Assembly: GCA_030539475.1 (NCBI GenBank)
Contig: JAUNRY010000140.1
Coordinates: 1 to 6,060, forward strand
Length of the DNA: 6,060 bases
Source: Bacteroidia bacterium
GTDB lineage: Bacteria; Bacteroidota; Bacteroidia; Bacteroidales; Dysgonomonadaceae
Reading direction: 5' to 3'
Each line of letters opens with the position of its first letter. Position 1 is the first letter of the stretch. This document shows positions 1 through 5,130 of the stretch, one piece after another. The notes under the pieces are model-generated. The model was not told where the DNA came from, did not search any database, and worked only from the letters and a program-made list of their open reading frames with translations. Position numbers and translations under genes: made by a program.

Positions 1-10
1 TTCATATTCA

Positions 11-278
11 GTCCCATTCGGGACAAAATTAGGACAAATTACTTTCAATTTCTAACTGCTCTTCTTTGGAGTTTACTTTTGAAACAGCCGCAAAACGGTG
101 CGCCATCGCGGACGACCCCGAAGGGTGTCGAACGGATATTGTTCAACGCCTATGGCGTTGGTTGGATATCTCCATTGCAATACCGTAGGTATAAACCTAC
201 GGCTATTGTTGTTTGTCCCATTCGGGACGCGAGATGAGAGCTTAACAGCCCTGCTTGCCTTAAGGGCAATTACGCAGG
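11..278. repeat. REP-like cluster of short palindromes downstream of mutS2
   Basis: This 353-base gene-free left edge holds a run of hairpin-forming palindromes and no convincing gene. I see GTCCCATTCGGGAC at 11-24 and an identical copy at 215-228; a bulged stem at 111-129 (GAC.ACCC / GGGT.GTC); CAACGCC-tat-GGCGTTG at 144-160; CCGTAGGT-ataa-ACCTACGG at 183-202; and a two-part stem at 250-278 (CCTGC..TTGCC / GGCAA..GCAGG). None is followed by a T-run on the minus strand, so they do not look like a classical terminator for mutS2, although they could protect the 3' end of its mRNA. Dispersed palindromic clusters of this sort are common between genes in Bacteroidetes; calling this one REP-like is inference. 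Reading frames that stay open across it, including 98-376, look accidental. Confidence 0.6.
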
Positions 279-353
279 TGCGATATTTCCCTTACTTGAA
301 GAATTTCATAGCCCGCAACTCTTCCCTTTTCCTTCCAACTTTCCCACACGAGT

Positions 354-2780
354 CTAATGCAAATCAATTACCGTGATTCCCGCGCCGCCAAACTGAACGT
401 GCTCATCCTGAAAATGCGAGACGCCGGCTACCGTCCGCAGGTAATCGCGGATAATTTGGCGCAAGGCGCCGGTTCCCGTTCCGTGGAGGATTCGTACGCG
501 GGGAATACTTAACTGAATGGCATCGTCGATGAAATACATAACGGCTTGCAACGCTTCATCGCCGCGCATTCCGCGCACATCGATGTCCTGCCTGAAACTG
601 AGCTTTTTCTCGTGAATGAGGTCGCGTGTGAGGGAAGCGGTAGATCTTGCTTCTTTCTTGAGTTGATTTTTGCTTACGTGTTCGAGTTTGTCCACATCCA
701 CGGTCGATTTTATCATGCCGAAGGCAACCGTGGCTTTTTTGCCGGAAATTTCCAGAATTTCGCCGGTGGCGGTCTGGCCTTTCATACGAACGGTATCACC
801 GGTTGTGAGTTTCGTGTTGCGAGTTTCGGGTTTCGGGTTTCGGGCCTCGGGTTTTCGTGTCTTTTTTGATAATCCGGCTTCTTTCTTTGTAAGGGTTACT
901 TTTTCTTTAAACTCACTGAGTGATTGACGAACTTGCTTGGTTTTTTCTTTATCGGCTTGCGCTTCCCTTATTTGGCGTATGGCGCCTTCTATCCGTGCGT
1001 TGCTCTCGGCAATAAGCTGTTCGGCTTGTTGTTGGGCTTGCGCGAGAATTTCTTTTTTTTGTTTGTTGATGTTTTCGAGGTTGGTTTCGTACTTTTCAGT
1101 AATTTCGTTCAGCCGGTTGCGTTCGCGGCGCACTTCGTCGCGTTTGCGTTCCCAGTAGCGTCGGTCGCGCGAAATATCCTGCAGGTACTTGTCCATATTG
1201 ATGTATTCGCTGCCTACAATTTCCGATGCTTGCGCGATGACATCGTCGGGAAGCCCGATTTTCCGGGCAATTTCCACGGCGAAGGAACTGCCGGGGTTTC
1301 CGATGGAGAGCTGGAAGAGCGGCTGCATGTGGTGGCGGTCGTAGAGCATGGCGCCGTTTACAACGCCTTGGTTTTCGTTGGCAAAATGCTTGAGGTTTTG
1401 ATAGTGCGTGGTGATGACGCCGAACGATTTCCTGCGGTTGAACCTGTCTAACAGCGATTCGGCAATGGCGGCGCCAATTTGCGGTTCGGTGCCGCTCCCA
1501 AACTCATCGATAAGCAGCAGCGAATGTTCGTTGCAGTTTTTTACAAAAAACTTCATGTTTTGCAGATGAGAACTGTAGGTGGAAAGGTCGTTTTCTATGG
1601 ATTGCTCATCGCCGATATCGATAAAAATATCGTTAAACATTCCCACGGTTGAGTTTTCGCGTAGCGGAACCAACAAGCCGCACTGAACCATGTATTGCAG
1701 CAATCCCACGGTTTTGAGGCAAACGGATTTGCCGCCGGCGTTGGGGCCGGAAATTACCAGAATGCGGTTGTTGTTTTCGAGCGTGATGTCGAGCGGCACC
1801 ACTTTCCGGCCTTGTTTTTGCAGCGCCAGAAAAAGCAGCGGATGCACGGCCTGCACCCAATCGATAATGAGTTTGTTCTCAACGCTTGGTTTTAACGCGT
1901 TTGTTTGTAAGGCGAACTTGGCTTTGGCACGGATAAAATCGATAACGGCGAGAAAGTTGTACGATTCCAGTAAATCGGGCAGGAAAGGGCGCAGGTAATC
2001 GGTAAATTCGGTAAGGATGCGGATAATTTCACGCCGCTCATCGCTTTCCAGTTCGCGGATGCGGTTGTTGGCTTCCACCACTTCCGAGGGTTCAATGTAA
2101 ACGGTTTTTCCCGATGCGGATTCGTCGTGCACAATTCCTTTAATTTTTCGTTTATACGACGGATTCACGGGAATCACCAGCCGCCCGTCGCGCATACTGG
2201 GCGCCACGTCTTTTTCCACAAAGCCTTCGGCTTGCGCTTTTCGCAGGATTGAATTCAGGCTTCGGGAAATGCCGTTGACAGTAGAAGCTATTTCTCGCCG
2301 GATGGCGCTCAGTTGAGGCGATGCGTTGTCTCTTATTTGTCCGAATTCGTCGATAATCCGCTCTATTTTTTTGCTGATTTCGGGTGAAACGAATACGTTT
2401 TCGGTCAGTTGAATTAAATGCGGATACCGTTCGGCTTTTTCTTCATCGGCGTTGAAAAACTTTACAATGGAATTGATGGTTTGCAGCGATTTATTGAGCT
2501 CCGACAAAGCGTTTTGCTCAATCCACGACCCCGCCACGCGTATGCGTTTGAGAACGGGGCGCACATCGTAAAAGTTATTTGCCGGAAAGGAGTCTTCTTC
2601 CTGCAATATGTGTACGAATTCGTCGGTTTGCGATAGTTGCACATCAACCTCCTGAAAAACAGTGGAAAATTGCATTTCTCCTACCTTTTCTTTTCCAAGT
2701 GCACTCAAACAATGCTGTTCCAGCAACTGCCTTATCTTGAAGAATTCTATTTTTTGTTCGAAGTTTTCGGGATAAACCAC
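354..2780 (-). CDS. mutS2: MutS2 family ATPase with Smr domain (endonuclease MutS2 / ribosome-collision factor)
   Basis: Complete 808-residue MutS2, close to the family's usual length. Domains in order: N-terminal MutS core/lever region (about 1-320); ATPase with Walker A GPNAGGKS (345-352), signature STYSSH (400-405), Walker B LLLIDE (D425, E426) and H-loop TTH (457-459); long charged coiled coil (about 530-628); repeat-derived linker (642-658); KOW-like segment (about 658-703); C-terminal Smr domain (about 732-808) with DVRG and HGTGTG (766-771). The mismatch-recognition domain of MutS1 is absent, as expected. Family members are cytoplasmic; they suppress recombination in Helicobacter and split collided ribosomes in Bacillus, and which role applies here is not visible. 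The start is GTG: an in-frame stop lies 13 codons upstream with no ATG, GTG or TTG between, and the resulting N-terminus fits the family. It is transcribed divergently from the DUF2891 gene. Confidence 0.97.
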   Translation of the reverse strand: MVYPENFEQKIEFFKIRQLLEQHCLSALGKEKVGEMQFSTVFQEVDVQLSQTDEFVHILQEEDSFPANNFYDVRPVLKRIRVAGSWIEQNALSELNKSLQTINSIVKFFNADEEKAERYPHLIQLTENVFVSPEISKKIERIIDEFGQIRDNASPQLSAIRREIASTVNGISRSLNSILRKAQAEGFVEKDVAPSMRDGRLVIPVNPSYKRKIKGIVHDESASGKTVYIEPSEVVEANNRIRELESDERREIIRILTEFTDYLRPFLPDLLESYNFLAVIDFIRAKAKFALQTNALKPSVENKLIIDWVQAVHPLLFLALQKQGRKVVPLDITLENNNRILVISGPNAGGKSVCLKTVGLLQYMVQCGLLVPLRENSTVGMFNDIFIDIGDEQSIENDLSTYSSHLQNMKFFVKNCNEHSLLLIDEFGSGTEPQIGAAIAESLLDRFNRRKSFGVITTHYQNLKHFANENQGVVNGAMLYDRHHMQPLFQLSIGNPGSSFAVEIARKIGLPDDVIAQASEIVGSEYINMDKYLQDISRDRRYWERKRDEVRRERNRLNEITEKYETNLENINKQKKEILAQAQQQAEQLIAESNARIEGAIRQIREAQADKEKTKQVRQSLSEFKEKVTLTKKEAGLSKKTRKPEARNPKPETRNTKLTTGDTVRMKGQTATGEILEISGKKATVAFGMIKSTVDVDKLEHVSKNQLKKEARSTASLTRDLIHEKKLSFRQDIDVRGMRGDEALQAVMYFIDDAIQLSIPRVRILHGTGTGALRQIIRDYLRTVAGVSHFQDEHVQFGGAGITVIDLH
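809..857. repeat. Heptanucleotide tandem array inside mutS2
   Basis: Seven consecutive 7-bp units with consensus GTTTCGG on the plus strand: GTTTCGT, GTTGCGA, three perfect GTTTCGG units (823-843), GCCTCGG and GTTTTCG. Read on the coding (minus) strand they give residues 642-658 of MutS2, a 7-residue-period, Arg/Lys/Pro/Asn-rich linker (PEARNPK then PETRNTK). The unit is not a multiple of three, so gain or loss of one unit would shift the mutS2 frame before the KOW-like and Smr parts. Confidence 0.85.
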
Positions 2781-2829
2781 TTTAAGATTGTTGATTTCGG
2801 ATTTACGAATTACGATTTACATTCTATTG

Positions 2830-2837
2830 CAAAAATA
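2830..2837 (-). promoter_or_regulatory. Candidate -7 element for mutS2
   Basis: On the minus strand this reads TATTTTTG, a match to the Bacteroidetes -7 consensus TAnnTTTG, and would place the transcript start roughly 40 nt before the mutS2 GTG. No TTG lies at the expected 17-23 nt upstream (the nearest gives an 11-nt gap), so only the -7 half is supported. Confidence 0.4.
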
Positions 2838-2860
2838 CTCTTTTTTGACAATAAAATACA

Positions 2861-2868
2861 TATCTTTG
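2861..2868 (+). promoter_or_regulatory. Candidate -7 element for the DUF2891 gene
   Basis: TATCTTTG matches the Bacteroidetes consensus TAnnTTTG and would give a short leader of about 15 nt before the ATG at 2890. The only upstream TTG (2845-2847, within TTGACA) leaves a gap of 13, shorter than the usual 17-23. The -33 half is therefore not convincing. Confidence 0.5.
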
Positions 2869-2889
2869 GAGTCACAAATCCGAAATCCT

Positions 2890-3960
2890 ATGAAACCATT
2901 GCTCTTTCTTACACTTATGGCACTCACTTTTTTGCCGCTTTTTTCGCAAAACAACACAGAACTTACCGATGAAATTGCCCTCAAATTATCGGTTTTGCCG
3001 CTTAATTGCATCGATCAGGAATATCCCAACAAGCCGCAACATACCTATGGTTCGGCCGATGAAGTAGGCCTTTCGCCCAAGGCGCTGCATCCTGTTTTTT
3101 ACGGTTGTTTCGATTGGCACAGCAGTGTTCATGGACATTGGATGCTGGTTCGTTTATTGAAAATAAAACCCGGCATTGCCAATAAAAATGAAATCATTGC
3201 CAAGTTGAACAACTCCTTCGATAAATCGGCCGTAGAAGTTGAAAAAGAGTATTTTACCAGCTATGAGGCCGGTAGGATTTTTGAACGAACTTATGGCTGG
3301 GCGTGGCTGCTGAAACTGGATGAGGAGCTGGCATCGTGGGATAATCCGATGGCGCGGCAGTGGCACGAAAACCTTCAACCGCTTACGGAACAAATTATTG
3401 AGCTATGGACAGAGTACTTGCCTAAACAAACGTATCCGGACCGAACCGGCGTGCATCCAAATTCGGCTTTCGCACTTGGTTTCGCCATCGATTGGGCGCG
3501 AGCAAACGGAATTAAAGAATTTGAACAGGCATTGATAAAAAAGTCGATGGAATTTTATGTCGACAACACGGAAACTCCGGCGTATTTAGAACCCGATGGC
3601 GCCGATTTTTTCTCTCCCAGCCTGCAAATTGCGGATTTGATGAGAAGAATTCTTTCGCCCGGCGATTTTGAAAAGTGGCTCAGCAATTTTTATACGCAAA
3701 GAGGGATTGATAGAATTAGCGAAATTCCCGTAGTAAGCGATTTAAGCGATTATCAGACGGTGCATCTGGTGGGATTGTCGTTCTCGCGGGCGTGGTGCAT
3801 GAAAGGAATTGCCAAATCGCTGCCCGCAGGGCATCCTTTGAAAACTCATTTCGAAGAAACGGCACAAAAACTCTTAAACAATGCCCTTCCGCTGGTTTTC
3901 GACGGAAATTACGGCGGAGAACATTGGCTGGCATCGTTTGCACTCATGGCGTTGGAGTAA
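2890..3960 (+). CDS. Exported DUF2891-family protein
   Basis: A 356-residue protein recognisable as the DUF2891 family by the block HPVFYGCFDWHSSVHGHW (residues 67-84), YLEPDGADFFSP (232-243) and the C-terminal GGEHWLASFAL. The reaction is unknown. The conserved His, Asp, Glu and Trp residues and the mostly helical look would suit a carbohydrate-active or other hydrolytic enzyme, but that is inference. The frame is open upstream to 2788. I chose the ATG at 2890 because it gives a clean signal peptide (MKPLL, a hydrophobic core to about residue 18, FSQ near 20) and lies just after the promoter motif at 2861; a start at 2788 would lie upstream of that motif. It ends in TAA with no downstream partner and is probably monocistronic. 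A weak AT-rich hairpin at 3962-3992 may help end its transcript. Confidence 0.9.
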   Translation: MKPLLFLTLMALTFLPLFSQNNTELTDEIALKLSVLPLNCIDQEYPNKPQHTYGSADEVGLSPKALHPVFYGCFDWHSSVHGHWMLVRLLKIKPGIANKNEIIAKLNNSFDKSAVEVEKEYFTSYEAGRIFERTYGWAWLLKLDEELASWDNPMARQWHENLQPLTEQIIELWTEYLPKQTYPDRTGVHPNSAFALGFAIDWARANGIKEFEQALIKKSMEFYVDNTETPAYLEPDGADFFSPSLQIADLMRRILSPGDFEKWLSNFYTQRGIDRISEIPVVSDLSDYQTVHLVGLSFSRAWCMKGIAKSLPAGHPLKTHFEETAQKLLNNALPLVFDGNYGGEHWLASFALMALE

Positions 3961-3996
3961 AAAAATGATTTTTCTTCGGGTTTTATCGTTTTGAGG

Positions 3997-4027
3997 TTGC
4001 AAAATTCAAAAAGTTGTACTACTTTTG
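3997..4027 (+). promoter_or_regulatory. tRNA promoter, Bacteroidetes type
   Basis: TTG (3997-3999), a 20-nt gap, then TACTTTTG (4020-4027) matches the TTG-N17-23-TAnnTTTG consensus of the Bacteroidetes primary sigma factor. The start of transcription would fall near 4034, about 30 nt before the mature tRNA 5' end at 4064. This is the best promoter match in the window. Confidence 0.8.
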
Positions 4028-4063
4028 CACCTCGAATTTGGATTACAAATTCACGTAAATGTT

Positions 4064-4137
4064 GGCGAGATAGCTCAGTTGGTTAGAGCGCATGATTCAT
4101 AATCATGAGGTCGGGGGATCATGCCCCCCTCTCGCTA
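4064..4137 (+). tRNA. tRNA with CAT anticodon, probably elongator tRNA-Met
   Basis: A full cloverleaf can be drawn. Acceptor GGCGAGA (4064-4070) pairs with 4130-4136, beginning with a G-U pair; the D-stem is GCTC/GAGC; the anticodon stem CATGA/TCATG encloses the loop TTCATAA with anticodon CAT at 4098-4100; the T-stem is GGGGG/CCCCC; the discriminator is A at 4137. The 3' CCA is not encoded (ACCT follows). It lacks the initiator signature of a C1-A72 mismatch and three GC pairs in the anticodon stem, so elongator Met is likelier than fMet. A tRNA-Ile whose C34 is converted to lysidine cannot be excluded. The T-loop reads ATCATGC rather than the usual TTCRANY. It has its own promoter and terminator. 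Confidence 0.93.
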
Positions 4138-4141
4138 CCTT

Positions 4142-4181
4142 AAAATCAGTCAGTTATAGAAAATAGCTGGCTGATTTTTTT
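4142..4181 (+). terminator. Strong intrinsic terminator of the tRNA
   Basis: The arms 4142-4157 and 4163-4178 pair over 16 bp, with two T-G wobbles, around the loop AGAAA. A run of seven T residues (4175-4181) closes and follows the stem. The hairpin starts 4 nt after the tRNA, so this transcript probably carries only the one tRNA. Confidence 0.88.
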
Positions 4182-4216
4182 ATTATTTGTAGAGATGTAT
4201 ATATTGCTATTTTGGA

Positions 4217-4506
4217 TCATCCCCAAAACTTGTGGACATACGATAATTAGCGCTGAAAGCGCGAAAGATTTGCTCACGCCCTTACGATGGCTTGGTTTTT
4301 GAGGTTCATATCTTTATAAGGGCGTTTGGCTGCCCTTTGCTCCTCTTACCACTTACCACGTTGTGGCGTTTATAAATTTACCAAGTGAAGTGATTATTTT
4401 GACCTAGTATGAAACATTGGGACAACATTTTCCATATCCCGGCCCCGAAGGCGGACTGAACAATTAAACCCCTGTCGGGCTTAGTGTAGCAAGTCACATT
4501 GCTAGC
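4217..4506. repeat. Second palindrome-rich intergenic cluster
   Basis: After the tRNA terminator comes gene-poor DNA with many small perfect stems: GCGCT-gaa-AGCGC (4250-4262), AAGGGC/GCCCTT (4318-4337), CCAC-gtt-GTGG (4356-4366), GCC/GGC (4442-4452), CCC/GGG (4469-4479) and TAGCAA/TTGCTA (4487-4504). It resembles the cluster at 11-278 in kind, and both contain CCCCGAAGG (116-124, 4443-4451), but they are not copies of one unit. The left part, TGGATCATCCCCA...GTGGACA (4213-4238), vaguely recalls IS3-family ends, but no transposase is present. A decayed mobile element or a REP-like cluster are both possible. Confidence 0.4.
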
Positions 4507-4530
4507 ATACGTTTCTATAAGGCTATTCAT
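4378..4530 (-). CDS. Small hypothetical ORF with strong Shine-Dalgarno, doubtful
   Basis: A 50-codon ORF on the minus strand starting MNSLIETYAS and ending NNHFTW. I recognise no family. It contains two Cys near the N-terminus and middle (about 14 and 39) and a Gly-rich GAGIW stretch, but no clear membrane segment or signal peptide. In its favour is a perfect AAGGAG (4536-4541) ending 5 nt before the ATG, which is notable because most Bacteroidetes genes lack such a site. Against it, the ORF is short, crosses several palindromes and has no TAnnTTTG promoter upstream on that strand. It may be a remnant of mobile DNA or chance. Confidence 0.25.
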   Translation of the reverse strand: MNSLIETYASNVTCYTKPDRGLIVQSAFGAGIWKMLSQCFILGQNNHFTW

Positions 4531-4618
4531 ATTTACTCCTTTCGGAATATTATTTACCAGACAATAATATTATATTTTGAATTAGCCGAAATATCTGCTG
4601 CTATGAATAGGAAACTTT

Positions 4619-4652
4619 TTCACTTGATCCTAAATAGATACAATCAAGTGAA
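4619..4652. repeat. Perfect 10-bp inverted repeat, possible operator or hairpin
   Basis: TTCACTTGAT (4619-4628) and ATCAAGTGAA (4643-4652) are exact reverse complements around a 14-nt AT-rich spacer. Neither strand has a T-run after it, so a terminator is unlikely. It lies about 50 bp upstream of the promoter at 4701-4729, a position that would suit an activator site for the lipoprotein operon; that role is inference. Confidence 0.5.
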
Positions 4653-4700
4653 TTAGCTTTATTTAACTATAAGCTGACTAAAATAATATTTGGATTTATG

Positions 4701-4729
4701 TTTGATAAATTATATATAAATTAACTTTG
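4701..4729 (+). promoter_or_regulatory. Promoter of the lipoprotein leader or a small RNA
   Basis: TTTG (4701-4704), a 17-nt AT-rich gap, then TAACTTTG (4722-4729) fits the Bacteroidetes consensus at the short end of the allowed spacing. Transcription would begin near 4736, about 395 nt before the ATG at 5131. I found no comparable plus-strand promoter nearer to that gene. Confidence 0.6.
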
Positions 4730-4735
4730 CAGCTT

Positions 4736-5069
4736 TTATAGGATAATTTTTGCATTGAAGAGTAGTTCGAGTTCGATAAAAATATTGCCGAAACTGTTTA
4801 ATTTAGGGTGAAGAAGTTGATGCTCAAGTTGCAAAACAACTCAATAAATCATACTCGTAAAGGTTGCTTTTCGCTCATCCCCAGAATTTATATACTCATG
4901 GTGAAATTTAAAATCAACAGTTTCATATGTGTGTTTGATGAGAAAAGCTCGTCGTCAACTAAAATTTAAGATCTAAAAATCGATGGTTCTGTCTTTGTTC
5001 TCTCTAAAACTAAACACTTAATAAATATATAATATGATGCATAATATTAAGATTTATGCGTCTTTTTTT
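4736..5069 (+). ncRNA. Candidate structured leader or small RNA
   Basis: The stretch between the promoter at 4701-4729 and the terminator-like hairpin at 5036-5069 would make a transcript of about 330 nt. It has no convincing coding content; the longest plus-strand ATG ORF, 4820-4969 (49 codons), has no recognisable features. Hairpins inside it include AGTTG-caaaa-CAACT (4827-4841) and GATGAG-aaaag-CTCGTC (4937-4953). It could be an independent small RNA or the 5' leader of the lipoprotein mRNA with an attenuator at its end. I do not recognise a known riboswitch or RNA family, and the ends are estimates from the motifs. Confidence 0.35.
5036..5069 (+). terminator. Terminator-like stem-loop 62 bp before the lipoprotein start
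   Basis: GATGCATAA (5036-5044) pairs with TTATGCGTC (5054-5062) over 9 bp, including one T-G wobble, around a 9-nt loop. Seven T residues follow at once (5063-5069). The stem has only modest GC, so it may end only part of the transcripts. Its position between promoter and gene suggests either the end of a small RNA or an attenuator. Confidence 0.55.
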
Positions 5070-5130
5070 AAAAAAAGATATCAATAAAAAACAAAAATAT
5101 CGCATATTAAATAATTAAAAACAAGTCAAA

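Larger units (their letters stand above)
2793..2887. repeat. 12-bp perfect inverted repeat bracketing the divergent promoters
   Basis: GATTTCGGATTT at 2793-2804 is the exact reverse complement of AAATCCGAAATC at 2876-2887. The arms are 71 bp apart and enclose both candidate -7 elements of the mutS2/DUF2891 divergent region. The left arm ends 12 bp before the mutS2 GTG and the right arm ends 2 bp before the DUF2891 ATG, so each arm falls in a 5' untranslated region. The left arm runs on into a low-complexity ACGAATTACGATTTAC stretch. It could be a regulator site or simply the ends of a small repeat element. Confidence 0.6.

Noticed and set aside
1..353. CRISPR array
   Set aside because: The repeats are different short palindromes without regular spacing or unique spacers; only one 14-bp unit recurs exactly.
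98..376. 92-residue plus-strand ORF
   Set aside because: It runs through the palindrome cluster and into the 3' end of mutS2, has no recognisable domain, and its composition follows the repeats; a second frame is also open from 1 to about 230.
546..2636. Several plus-strand ORFs antisense to mutS2 (for example 924-1451)
   Set aside because: They are frame shadows of a well-supported mutS2 and encode no recognisable domains.
2788..2889. N-terminal extension of the DUF2891 protein from an ATG at 2788
   Set aside because: The extension would cover the promoter region and low-complexity repeat and would bury the signal peptide that starts cleanly at 2890.
3962..3992. Terminator for the DUF2891 gene
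   Set aside because: The AAAATGAT / ATCGTTTT pairing is weak, AT-only but for two pairs, and has a 15-nt loop; too weak to list as a terminator.
4064..4181. tRNA as attachment site of an integrated element
   Set aside because: The tRNA and its terminator are intact, no second copy of the tRNA 3' end is in the window, and no integrase is seen.
4820..4969. 49-codon plus-strand ORF in the leader
   Set aside because: No ribosome-binding signal, domain or coding-like composition; the region fits an untranslated leader better.
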